From Dehalococcoidia bacterium (GTDB lineage: Bacteria; Chloroflexota; Dehalococcoidia; Lucifugimonadales; HRBIN23), in assembly GCA_025060295.1 (NCBI GenBank), contig JANXCH010000003.1, forward strand, positions 1 to 64,000: 64,000 nt of DNA. Reading direction: 5' to 3'. The notes beneath the pieces were generated by a model. It was not told where the DNA came from. It saw nothing but the letters and a program-made list of their open reading frames with translations, and did not search any database. The position numbers and the translations under genes are program-made. This document shows, one piece after another, positions 44,598 through 53,208 of the stretch (position 1 is the stretch's first letter; each line of letters starts with the position of its first letter).

Positions 44598-46601
44598 CTA
44601 CGGGCGCACGGGTTGAGGTACAGCCCCCTCATAGCCCGGCGCAGTGGCCAGCGCCGCCCGCCTCTGGGGCCACAGGGACACCACCACCCCCAACACCGCC
44701 AGCGGCCCCGCCCCAAACCACATCCACCACACCATCGGGTTGACCATCACGCGGAACAGCACGCTTCCATCCTCGAGAAACTCGCTGGCGATCATGTACA
44801 GATCCTCGGCAGGCGTGGAGCGGATGGCGGCACGGGTCGCCACCACTGGCCCGATGGGCGAAGTGGGGAAGAAAGCCGTCCACGGCGTATAGAGGCCCTC
44901 CAGCCTCCCGTCACGGTAAACGGCTAGTGTCGCCAACTGCTCCTCCCGGTCGCCCCGCACCTGCACGCGAGAGGCAAGGAACTGGACCGTCCACCCGTTT
45001 ACCGTTACCTGTTCCCCCGGGCGGAGCACCACATCCCGCTGAACGCCGTAAAAGGTAGACGCCGTGACCCCCAGCCCCAGCACCACGATGCCCAGATGCA
45101 CCACATACCCTCCGTAGCGGGGGCGATTACTTACCAGCAGGCGCAGAAAAGCCGTCAGCCACCCCTCGCCCCTCCGGTGACGCACCCACGTTCCGTGCAC
45201 CCACTCTTTAAGGATGGCCGCCGCTACCATCCCCAAGATGGCGAACGAGACCACCGCATAGGGCTTGCGGATTCCCACAGCCAGCAAAACGGCTACTATG
45301 ACCAACGCCGTACCCCCTGGCACCAGGAAAGCCTCCCGCACCGAGGCCAAAGTCGCCCTCCGCCACGGCAGCAAGGGCCCTAATGCCATAAGGAACAGCA
45401 GCGCCAAAAACAGCGGGCCGTTGATGCGGTTATAAAAGGGCGCCCGCACCGTAACTGCCTCGCCGAAAAACACCTGGGAGATGAGAGGGTAAATTTCCCC
45501 CCACAGGGTCGTGAAGGTGATGGCCAACAGCACCAGATTGTTATACAGAAACGCCGCCTCCCGCGACCAGGAGGACTCCAGCCCCCCCGCGCTCTTCAAA
45601 GAAGGGGCTCGCCACATCAGAACCAGCACGGCGCTCACCACCACCACACCCATAAAGGCCAAGAACACCCACCCCATCGTAGACTGGGCGAAGGAGTGCA
45701 CCGACGGCACCGGCCCCCCCCGGTTCATGAACATCCCGAACAGGGCCAACCCCATGGCCAAAATGATCAGCGCATAGTTCCAGGTGCGGAACAGACCCCG
45801 CCGCACCTCCACCATAGCCGAGTGGATGAAGGCGGTCATGGCGAACCAGGGCATAATCCCCGCGTTCTCCACCGGGTCCCACGCCCAGTAGCCTCCCCAG
45901 CCCAGGATGGTATAGGCCCACCACGCCCCGAACAGGTTGCCCATGCTGAGCAGGAGCCACGCCACCAGCCCCCAGGGACGCCCCGCATCCAACCAGGCCG
46001 AGCCCTTGTGCCCCGCCAGCAAAGCCCCCATCCCAAAGGAGAAGGGCACTGCCACCGACACCAGCCCCGTCATCATCGTGGGGGGATGAATGAACATCCC
46101 GTAGTGAATCAACAGGGGGTTGATGCCCCGCCCATCGGGAGGGGTGAAGGGCAGACGGGCGAAGGGGTTGGCCAACGCCAGGGTTACGGCCAACAGGAAT
46201 ACGGTGAACAGTCCCAGCACGCCCGCCGTATAGGGCAGGAAAGGTTGGGTGCGGCGGGGGGCAAAGCGTATTGCCAGGGCACCCAGCACCGCCATCGCAA
46301 AGGCCAGGAACAGCAACGACCCCTGGTTGCCTGCGTAGAAGGCCACCCACGTCAAGTGCCAATCCAAGGCGCGGTTGCTGTTCTCAAAGACATACCGCAC
46401 CGAGAAATCCCGCCCCAGGAAGGCCCCGATCAGCCCTGCGATGGAGACAGCCAACATCACGGGGACGAGGTAAAGGGCCCAGCGGGCGCTCTCCACAAGG
46501 AGGGGGCGCTGTCGCCACGCCCCCAGGAACGACCCCACCGCCCCATACCCCGCCAAAGCCAAAGCCAGCACCATCGCCACAAGACCACTATCGGCTGCCA
46601 T
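44598..46601 (-). CDS. ccmF: Cytochrome c haem lyase subunit CcmF
   Basis: A 667-aa, about 15-helix membrane protein. The tryptophan-rich haem-handling WWD domain is clear: GNLFGAWWAYTILGWGGYWAWDPVENAGIMPW (about residues 218-249). VAFYAGNQGSLLFLA, IHYGMFIHPPTMMTG with conserved His, and the C-terminal periplasmic domain with GGYVVHLGIVVLGLGVTAS also match. It attaches haem b to apocytochrome c CxxCH motifs. CcmA-E are not in the window. AGGGGG precedes the ATG. Confidence 0.95.
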   Translation of the reverse strand: MAADSGLVAMVLALALAGYGAVGSFLGAWRQRPLLVESARWALYLVPVMLAVSIAGLIGAFLGRDFSVRYVFENSNRALDWHLTWVAFYAGNQGSLLFLAFAMAVLGALAIRFAPRRTQPFLPYTAGVLGLFTVFLLAVTLALANPFARLPFTPPDGRGINPLLIHYGMFIHPPTMMTGLVSVAVPFSFGMGALLAGHKGSAWLDAGRPWGLVAWLLLSMGNLFGAWWAYTILGWGGYWAWDPVENAGIMPWFAMTAFIHSAMVEVRRGLFRTWNYALIILAMGLALFGMFMNRGGPVPSVHSFAQSTMGWVFLAFMGVVVVSAVLVLMWRAPSLKSAGGLESSWSREAAFLYNNLVLLAITFTTLWGEIYPLISQVFFGEAVTVRAPFYNRINGPLFLALLFLMALGPLLPWRRATLASVREAFLVPGGTALVIVAVLLAVGIRKPYAVVSFAILGMVAAAILKEWVHGTWVRHRRGEGWLTAFLRLLVSNRPRYGGYVVHLGIVVLGLGVTASTFYGVQRDVVLRPGEQVTVNGWTVQFLASRVQVRGDREEQLATLAVYRDGRLEGLYTPWTAFFPTSPIGPVVATRAAIRSTPAEDLYMIASEFLEDGSVLFRVMVNPMVWWMWFGAGPLAVLGVVVSLWPQRRAALATAPGYEGAVPQPVRP

Positions 46602-46610
46602 AGGTTCCCC

Positions 46611-47120
46611 CTACGGGCTTGCGCGCCCCCCCGACGGACGACGCTGGGCTAACCGCTCCTGCACAGCCTCGTCCACAGCCTTCAGATACGGCTCCAGGTC
46701 GTCCATAGGCGGCGGGGCAGAAGGGCGGGGGGCCATCATCCCCCGCGTTGCCCACCACAGCAGGAGCACCGCCACGACCACTCCGGCGGGGGGCACCAGC
46801 CACACCAGCCAATGGCCCCCCTGGGCGGGAGGAGCCGCCAACACCCCCGGCCCGAACCGCTCCACAAAGTACTGCAGGATTTCCTGCTCTGTCCTGCCCT
46901 GGGCCAGCATCTCCCGCACTGCCTCCCGCATCTCCTTGGCCTGCTGGGCGCGGGACTGGTCTATCGTCTCCCCCGGGCAGACGGGGCAGATGAGTTGGCG
47001 GTCAAGGGCCTGAGCGCGCTCCTCCAAAGACGCCGGGCCGGGCGCACACGCCCCAATACCCGCCACCACGATGCCCAGCGCCAGCACTCTCCCCAGCCAC
47101 CGTAAAAACCCCAAACCCAC
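46611..47120 (-). CDS. ccmH: Cytochrome c maturation thioredoxin-like CcmH
   Basis: About 169 aa: an N-terminal hydrophobic segment ending GIGAC (possible lipoprotein site), then EERAQALDRQLICPVCPGETIDQSRAQQAKEMREAVREML, the CcmH active motif (canonical L-R-C-P-V-C-Q), and a C-terminal helix WLVWLVPPAGVVVAVLLLWW. CcmH keeps apocytochrome thiols reduced. The GTG at 47120 is preferred because GGAGGT lies just upstream; ATG 47147 would add nine residues. First gene of the operon ccmH-ccmF-ccmI-like-exported protein-ccmG. Confidence 0.9.
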   Translation of the reverse strand: MGLGFLRWLGRVLALGIVVAGIGACAPGPASLEERAQALDRQLICPVCPGETIDQSRAQQAKEMREAVREMLAQGRTEQEILQYFVERFGPGVLAAPPAQGGHWLVWLVPPAGVVVAVLLLWWATRGMMAPRPSAPPPMDDLEPYLKAVDEAVQERLAQRRPSGGRASP

Positions 47121-47212
47121 ACGGCACCTCCATACATAGGTTACCACACGGCATCTCCCCCCCTTGTGAAAGATTTCCCGACCAAAGGTAAGATAGAGAG
47201 AAGGAGGAGTGT

Positions 47213-49417
47213 ATGCTCTACCGTTGGGGTCTGCTGATGGTACGCTGGCGGTGGGTGGTGCTGGGGGTGTGGGTGATACTTCTGGCGCTGGCTCTGCCCC
47301 TGGCGCCTCGAGCGGGGGAATATCTCAAGTCGGGCTTCGGGCGGGCCGATGTGGAATCCGAACGCGCCCTGACCCTCCTCAAGGAGCGTTTCGGCCTTGC
47401 CGAAGCGACCATCACCTTTGTGTTCCAGCATCCCACCCTGCGGGCCACCGATCCCGCCTTCATCGCCCTGGAAGAGCAGGCATTAGCGCCCCTACGGTCC
47501 CACCCCGCCGTGCGGGACATCATTACCCACTATGGAAGCCTCAACCCCCGCATGGTCTCGGCCGATGGCGACACGGCCTACGCCCTGGTGTTCCTACGGG
47601 GGAGCATCGACGACGCCATGGACATCTACGAGGATCTGCGGCGCTTGGTGGCTACACCCCCAGAGATGCAGATGTGGGCCACAGGGGGCATCCCTATCTT
47701 CTCGGAGGTGCAACACATCGCCGAGCGCGACCTACGCCGTGCCGAGGTGATTACCCTCCCCATAGTGTTGGTGGCGTTGGTGCTTGTGTTTGGAGGGCTG
47801 GTAGCGGCGGCGGTGCCCCTCATTGTAGGGGCAGCAGGTGTGGCGGTAACCCTAGCCCTTATTGCCCTCCTCTCCCGCACCACGGATATATCTATCTTCG
47901 CCCTGAACATCGCCACCGTGCTGGGTCTGGGGATGGCTGTGGACTACGCATTGTTGGTGGTGAGCCGTTTTCGGGAGGAGTTGCGCCAGCACCCGCGGGA
48001 CGAAGCGGTAGCCATCGCCGTGGATCGGGCCGGGCGAGCCCTCGCCTTTTCGGGCCTTACCACCATTCTGGGTCTCTCGGGTCTCCTGCTGTTCCAATAT
48101 ATGATGCTCCGCTCCATCGGCGTGGGGGGCATTCTGGTAGTGGCCTTTAGCATGGTGGCGGCCTTGACAGCCCTCCCCGCTCTTTTAGCGGTATTGGGGG
48201 CGCGGGTCAATGCCCTATCCATCCTCCCCATGCGCGAGGTACAGGAGACCTGGTGGCGGCGCATCGCCCTGGCGGTGATGCGTCGGCCGTGGGTGGTCAT
48301 CGCCGTCGTGCTAGGCGTGCTTCTGCTGATGGGGAGCCCCTTCCTGCGGGTGCGCATCGGGGCCCTGTGGTCGTCCATCCTCCCCCCGGGGGCAGAAGCG
48401 CGCCAGGGTTGGGAAGTGCTGGCACAGGAGTTTGGCGAAGGGGAACTGGCTCCCATCCTGGTCACGGTGCAAGACCCCCAGGGCATCTTGCGCCCCGAGG
48501 CGGTGCAGAGGCTCTACACCTTCGCCCAGAGTTTGGCCCAAGACCCCCGTGTAGGGCGGGTGGAGAGCATCGTCACCCTGGATCCCCGCCTGACGGCCGA
48601 GCAGTATGCGGCCCTGTATGCCCATCCGACCGAGATCCCCGACCCCGCCTTGCGCTCTGCTGTGGAGACCCTCGCCCGCCCCGATGTTACCTACATGCGT
48701 GTGTATAGTAAGCACCCCCCGCTGTCGGAGGAGAGCAAGGCGTTAGTGCGTTCTATCCGTCAGCAGGGGGCGACCACGGGGTTCACGGTAATGGTAACGG
48801 GTGCCACCGCCGACATTATGGACGCCGTCGACCTGATGTACGGGCAGTTCCCGTGGGTGGTGGTCTATGTGGCGGGTGCCATTTACCTGTCGTTGCTGGT
48901 GCTGTTCCGTTCTGTGGTATTGCCCCTGAAGGCGGTCATGCTGAACACCCTCAGCATTTTGGCCAGTTATGGAGCCTTGGTGTTCATCTTCCAGGAGGGC
49001 AACTTCAGCGGGCTTTTGCGCTTTGAGGCGGAGGGCTACACGGAGGCTACGATCCCCATCCTTCTCTTTTGTGTCCTGTTCGGACTGAGCATGGACTATG
49101 AGGTGTTCATGCTGGCCCGCATCAAGGAGGAGTATGACGCCACCCGGGACAACACGCGGAGCGTGGCTCTGGGCTTGGAGAAGACGGGGCGCATCGTCAC
49201 CAGCGCCGCCTTCATCCTGTTTGTGGTGTGCGCCTCCTTTGTGATCGGGGACATCGTGCTCATCAAGGCGTTAGGGGTGGGGGTGGCCCTGGCCGTGCTG
49301 TTGGACGCCACAGTGGTGCGGGCCTTGCTGGTACCGGCGACCATGCGTGTGCTGGGGGACTGGAACTGGTGGGCGCCAGGATGGCTGCGGGGACAACCGG
49401 TGAGAAGTCGACCCTAG
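47213..49417 (+). CDS. MMPL/RND-family transporter
   Basis: A 734-aa protein with the two-fold MmpL layout: helix 1 (VVLGVWVILLALALPLA), a large outer loop, helices 2-6 (with NIATVLGLGMAVDYALLVVSRFREEL, the conserved G-x-x-x-D-Y motif), a second outer loop and helices 8-12 (LFGLSMDYEVFMLARIKEEYD, again D-Y). The paired Asp-Tyr motifs are the proton relay of RND pumps. MMPL proteins export lipids or hydrophobic compounds. GGAGGAG precedes the ATG. Divergent from the ccm operon. Confidence 0.93.
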   Translation: MLYRWGLLMVRWRWVVLGVWVILLALALPLAPRAGEYLKSGFGRADVESERALTLLKERFGLAEATITFVFQHPTLRATDPAFIALEEQALAPLRSHPAVRDIITHYGSLNPRMVSADGDTAYALVFLRGSIDDAMDIYEDLRRLVATPPEMQMWATGGIPIFSEVQHIAERDLRRAEVITLPIVLVALVLVFGGLVAAAVPLIVGAAGVAVTLALIALLSRTTDISIFALNIATVLGLGMAVDYALLVVSRFREELRQHPRDEAVAIAVDRAGRALAFSGLTTILGLSGLLLFQYMMLRSIGVGGILVVAFSMVAALTALPALLAVLGARVNALSILPMREVQETWWRRIALAVMRRPWVVIAVVLGVLLLMGSPFLRVRIGALWSSILPPGAEARQGWEVLAQEFGEGELAPILVTVQDPQGILRPEAVQRLYTFAQSLAQDPRVGRVESIVTLDPRLTAEQYAALYAHPTEIPDPALRSAVETLARPDVTYMRVYSKHPPLSEESKALVRSIRQQGATTGFTVMVTGATADIMDAVDLMYGQFPWVVVYVAGAIYLSLLVLFRSVVLPLKAVMLNTLSILASYGALVFIFQEGNFSGLLRFEAEGYTEATIPILLFCVLFGLSMDYEVFMLARIKEEYDATRDNTRSVALGLEKTGRIVTSAAFILFVVCASFVIGDIVLIKALGVGVALAVLLDATVVRALLVPATMRVLGDWNWWAPGWLRGQPVRSRP

Positions 49418-49503
49418 AGGGCTTATCGCCAAAGCGCCCAGCACGGGATCACAGCTTCCAGAAGGTGTCTCCCCTCCCTGCTGTAGAGGGAGTGTGGTAG
49501 GCC

Positions 49504-49577
49504 GACGGGTAGCTCCCCTGTTCCTCCAGAACCCCTTCCGAGCACCCTTTGCTCCCCAGGAGGGGAGACTGCCCGTC
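49504..49577. other. Imperfect inverted repeat in the gap after the MMPL gene
   Basis: GACGGGTAGCTCCCC (49504-49518) faces GGGGAGACTGCCCGTC (49562-49577), with an inner CCTCC/GGAGG pair. A smaller hairpin (CTCCCT 49474-49479 with AGGGAG 49487-49492) lies just before. The rest of 49418-49600 shows no gene. Confidence 0.4.
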
Positions 49578-49606
49578 CTCGTGACGGTAACTTTCTCTTC
49601 CTTTAC

Positions 49607-49865
49607 ACCCCTGGTATCGTAGCCACGGCCACTGTGGGCGGGACTATTGGTACGGAGGCCTCCCTGTGTTTCCTAGGGATGGGCATCCCCCGCCCACACC
49701 GTCGTGGGGGCGCGACCCGTTCGGCACTGCCACCAACTACGCCCAACTGGCCCCCTGGATTCCCCAGGCCCCGGGCATCGCCGTGAGCCTGGTGGTCTTC
49801 GGCTTCAACCTGCTGGGGGATGCCGTTTGCGACCTGCTGCATCCTGCCTGCAGGGGCGGTCATAG
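49607..49865 (+). pseudogene. Frameshifted 3' remnant of an ABC oligopeptide-type permease (DppC/OppC)
   Basis: One frame reads TPGIVATATVGGTIGTEASLCFLGMGIP and the next, from about 49690, PPPTPSWGRDPFGTATNYAQLAPWIPQAPGIAVSLVVFGFNLLGDAVCDLLHP. Joined they match the C-terminal end of DppC-type permeases (E-A-S-L-S-F-L-G-L-G-V-P-P-P-x-P-S-W-G ... F-N-L-L-G-D-x-L-R-D-x-L-D-P). The join lies in a five-C run; one more C would restore the frame. The rest of the gene and its operon are missing. Confidence 0.75.
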
Positions 49866-49868
49866 CCC

Positions 49869-51896
49869 CTACGCCAGCAGACGCCGCCGCCCCGTGAGGT
49901 AATCCACCAGCATGTATTGGCCCAGGCGCTCGGGACTGGTGTAGAACACCCGCCCCCGATTGATACGGGTCATCTGGTCCACGAAGTCCATCAGGTAGGA
50001 GTTGCGGTCCAGCATAAAGGTGTTGATGATGATGCCCTTGCTGGTGCACCGCTTGACCTCTTTCAGGGTCTCCCGAATGGTGCGCGGGCTGGGGGGATAC
50101 TGGAGGAACAACTGCCCCCCCTCCAGGTGGGCGGTGGGCTCCCCGTCGGAGATCATCAGGATTTGGCGGGTGCCGGTGCACCGGGCCAGCAGTTTCTGGG
50201 CGAGCATTAGCCCGTGTTGGATGTTGGTGTAGGGGTCAAACTCGTCCCATGTCAGGTACGGGAGCTTCTCGGGCTTCACCTCCCGCGCATAGGTGGAGAA
50301 GCCCACGATGTGGAAGCGGTCACGGGGAAACTGGGTGCGGATAAGGTTGTCCAGGGCTAGGGCCACCTTCTTGGCGGCCAGGAAGTTGCCCCGCATGGCC
50401 ATGGAGAGGGAGAGGTCTATCAGCAGCACGGTGCTGGACTGGACGAACTGTTCGCTCTGGAACACCTCAAAGTCCTTGGGGTGGAGACGCACCGGGGTGC
50501 GGGGGCCGTGGCGGAGCAAAGCGTTGAACAGGGTCCGCAACAGGTCTGGGTCGAAAGGCTCTCCGAACTCCCAGGGGCGGGTATGGGAGGTGCGCTCGCC
50601 GGGACCGCCCCGCCAACGGGAGGGGTGTTCCCCCGTGCGGTGGCGACGGATATAGGCGAAGATTTCGTATAGGGCCTTCTGGCCTATTTTGCGCACCCCC
50701 TTGGGGGTCAGCTCCAGCCGCCCCCCGATGCGTCGGATGTAGCCCGCCTGCTCCAACACATCCGCCAGGCGTTGCAGGTAGGCTGCCTCCTGGGCCGCCT
50801 CGGGGCCGAGCACCTGCTCCATCAGGCTCGTGTCTATGCCTCCCGGAGTGCCCTGCTGGAACCGCCGCAGTTGGCGCTCCAGCTCATCCATTTGTTGCAG
50901 GCGCGCAATCACATCCAGAGCTTGAGGCAAATCCAGAGGCTCCTGCCCCTGGAAGGGATACTCCCGGCGCAAAGCCCCCATGGGGAACAGGTCCTCCAGG
51001 TTGATGGCCAGGCGGGCCAGTTCCTCCGCCAGTTCCGGGTCTTGCAGGGCCTGTTGTAAGATCTTCTCCAACTGGTGACGCTGGTGGGGGGAGAGGCTCT
51101 GCAGAAGGGATTCCAGGTGGGCCGCCTGGCGCTGGAGATGCTCCACCAGTTCCTCCAAGGTGGTGGGGCGCTGGGCGCCGAAGAGGTGGTGCCAGCGCTC
51201 CATGAACGGGGAGAAGTTGGGCTGGCCCCCCTGCCGGCGCTGTTCCAGAAGACGGTTGAGGTCACGCACAAACTCTTTGAGGCGCTGGATGTCTTGGGGG
51301 GTGAGGCCTTGTAACCCCTCCAGCATATCGTGGAATGTGCGCTGGAGCACCTGCTGTTGCAACGCCTGCAGCAGACGGTCAAAGCGCTCTTTGGCCTCGG
51401 CGCTGGTGAACTCGTAGTCCTTGAGGCGTTGGATGGCCGAGGCAGGTTCCTGGGGAAGGCCGTCCAGAAAGCGCAGAGCCTGCTCCACGGCGCGCTGGAG
51501 GCGGCGCAGGAGATCCCCCTCCAGGGTGCTCCCCTTCCCCTCCTGCTGAAGGGTCTGGAGTTTGTGGGCCGTCTCCTGGGCGCGCCGGACGAGGGCCTCC
51601 CGCTCCAGGCCCAGGATGGCCTCCAGTTCCTTCTGGATGGTGCCCAACACCCCCGAGAGGTTATACCTGTCCAACACCTCTTGGCGGCGCTGGCGCAGAC
51701 GCTGCAGGAGTTCCTGGATGCCGGGCAGGCGCTGGCCATAGCGCCCCCGTAGGCCCCTCTGCATCAGGGAACGCAGAGCGGTGGCCACATCCCCCTGCCC
51801 CATTAGGCTCTCGGACAACTGCTCCATGATGTCGTCTTCATGAAGAGGAAACTCGGCCTGCGTGCCGTCCCACCGGGAATACCTGTAGAACACCAT
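49869..51896 (-). CDS. VWA-domain protein with long helical N-terminus
   Basis: A 675-aa protein. Residues about 60-450 are Gln/Leu/Arg-rich helices, probably coiled coil. The C-terminal VWA domain has the metal-ion-dependent adhesion site: DLSLSMAMRG (D-x-S-x-S), later T in DPYTNIQHG and ISDGEPT. Such proteins pair with MoxR-type AAA+ ATPases; here the ATPase lies 1.3 kb upstream in the same operon with a methyltransferase gene between, 7 nt before this gene. Cytoplasmic. The function may be metal insertion or complex remodelling. Confidence 0.88.
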   Translation of the reverse strand: MVFYRYSRWDGTQAEFPLHEDDIMEQLSESLMGQGDVATALRSLMQRGLRGRYGQRLPGIQELLQRLRQRRQEVLDRYNLSGVLGTIQKELEAILGLEREALVRRAQETAHKLQTLQQEGKGSTLEGDLLRRLQRAVEQALRFLDGLPQEPASAIQRLKDYEFTSAEAKERFDRLLQALQQQVLQRTFHDMLEGLQGLTPQDIQRLKEFVRDLNRLLEQRRQGGQPNFSPFMERWHHLFGAQRPTTLEELVEHLQRQAAHLESLLQSLSPHQRHQLEKILQQALQDPELAEELARLAINLEDLFPMGALRREYPFQGQEPLDLPQALDVIARLQQMDELERQLRRFQQGTPGGIDTSLMEQVLGPEAAQEAAYLQRLADVLEQAGYIRRIGGRLELTPKGVRKIGQKALYEIFAYIRRHRTGEHPSRWRGGPGERTSHTRPWEFGEPFDPDLLRTLFNALLRHGPRTPVRLHPKDFEVFQSEQFVQSSTVLLIDLSLSMAMRGNFLAAKKVALALDNLIRTQFPRDRFHIVGFSTYAREVKPEKLPYLTWDEFDPYTNIQHGLMLAQKLLARCTGTRQILMISDGEPTAHLEGGQLFLQYPPSPRTIRETLKEVKRCTSKGIIINTFMLDRNSYLMDFVDQMTRINRGRVFYTSPERLGQYMLVDYLTGRRRLLA

Positions 51897-51903
51897 ACTG
51901 ACC

Positions 51904-53136
51904 CTACCCCTTTGGGCCTGTGTGAGGCCTCAGCCCATCGCCGATACCTTCCTGAGGGATAGACGCCTCCATCCCCAATTCGCGGCGCATCACCGCACAA
52001 TACGCTGGCTCCGCATCCACTAAAATGAACCGCCGCCCCAACTTCAGGCACGCCTTGCCCACCGTCCCCACCCCTGCGAAGGGGTCCAACACCACATCCC
52101 CGATAAAGGAATAATAGCGCACCAGGCGCTCCACAATCTCCAGGGGAAACACGGCGGGATGGTGGGGATGATGGGCTGGACGGGCATACCACACATTGGT
52201 AACCGCATATCCATCGTCAATGGTCGACGCCGCTACCGCCTCCCTATCAGGGTGGGTGCGGATGTTCCAGTCAATCAGGCGCTCCGTCTGTTTGCGGTAG
52301 ACCAGGAAGTACTCGGTTACCGGGACAGGCTTATACTGCAAGGGATGGCGATCGGCGGCGAAGCGTCTGCCCCGCCCCGTGTTCCACCCCGCCCCCTCGG
52401 GCTTCACCCAGATGATGTCATCCAGGAAGTCAAAGCCCAAGCGCTCCAGGATGGCGTTGATGTGAAAGGGGACGGGGATACGCCGGCTGGAGCGGCTGCG
52501 GCTGGGCCGTCGCACCAGCACCGGGGAGGCGTTGACGATCAGGAACCGCCCTTCGGCCAACACCCGATGGCACTGGGCGAACACCTCCTCCAGCATGGAC
52601 AGGTAGGAGGGGTAGTCGGGGAACTCCCCATACTGGGGACGGGCGTTGTAGTAAGGGGGCGAGGTGAGCACCAGGTGCACACACCCGTCGGGGAGAGCGG
52701 GGAGCACCAGGCGAGCATCCCCACACACCACCTGGGAGGGCAGAGGGTCTTGGATGAGGGGACGCTGGGTGATTACTGGCGCCGGCACCGGATGGGCCCG
52801 GGCATACCCCAGACGGGCCAGCAGAACACCAGGGCGCGTTGCCCCCATCACTTCCCCATCGGCACACCGCACCATCACCTCCCCTACCAGAAGGCCATTG
52901 TGGGGTTCCAGCAGGGCCACCCGCCACGCCTTGTGCCGGTCGTCCACCTCGGGTAAACCCAGGGCCACCGTCACATCGGGGGGAAGGTGCTGGGCTATCC
53001 ACTGGCGGACGCGTTGGCGCGCCTGGGCGGCGGTGGTGATGCACCCCAAGCGGGCAGCCAGGCGATTGACCCGCTGGGGCCGACCCTGACGAGGAATAGC
53101 AGGGTTTGGAGCCGGCTGCCCCGTCAGGGCACCCAT
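51904..53136 (-). CDS. Beta-class DNA methyltransferase with N-terminal extension, inside a MoxR-VWA operon
   Basis: A 410-aa protein. Residues about 1-130 have no recognised domain. The catalytic part follows: VVCGDARLVLPALPDGCVHLVLTSPPYYNARPQYGEFPDY (motif IV at 158-162), DDIIWVKPEG, LQYKPVPVTEYFLVYRK, FPLEIVERLVRYYSFIGDVVLDPFAGVGTVGKACLKLGRRFILVD (motif I). Order IV-I: class beta, N4-C or N6-A. No restriction enzyme is adjacent, so it is an orphan. ATG 53136 is chosen behind GGGGGG; an upstream start is less likely. Confidence 0.88.
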   Translation of the reverse strand: MGALTGQPAPNPAIPRQGRPQRVNRLAARLGCITTAAQARQRVRQWIAQHLPPDVTVALGLPEVDDRHKAWRVALLEPHNGLLVGEVMVRCADGEVMGATRPGVLLARLGYARAHPVPAPVITQRPLIQDPLPSQVVCGDARLVLPALPDGCVHLVLTSPPYYNARPQYGEFPDYPSYLSMLEEVFAQCHRVLAEGRFLIVNASPVLVRRPSRSRSSRRIPVPFHINAILERLGFDFLDDIIWVKPEGAGWNTGRGRRFAADRHPLQYKPVPVTEYFLVYRKQTERLIDWNIRTHPDREAVAASTIDDGYAVTNVWYARPAHHPHHPAVFPLEIVERLVRYYSFIGDVVLDPFAGVGTVGKACLKLGRRFILVDAEPAYCAVMRRELGMEASIPQEGIGDGLRPHTGPKG

Positions 53137-53208
53137 AGCGCACCCCCCTTGCCCATAGAGCCCTATCCCCTTGCCCGCCTCGGCGTCCACGGCCCGGGCA
53201 CGGGGGGC

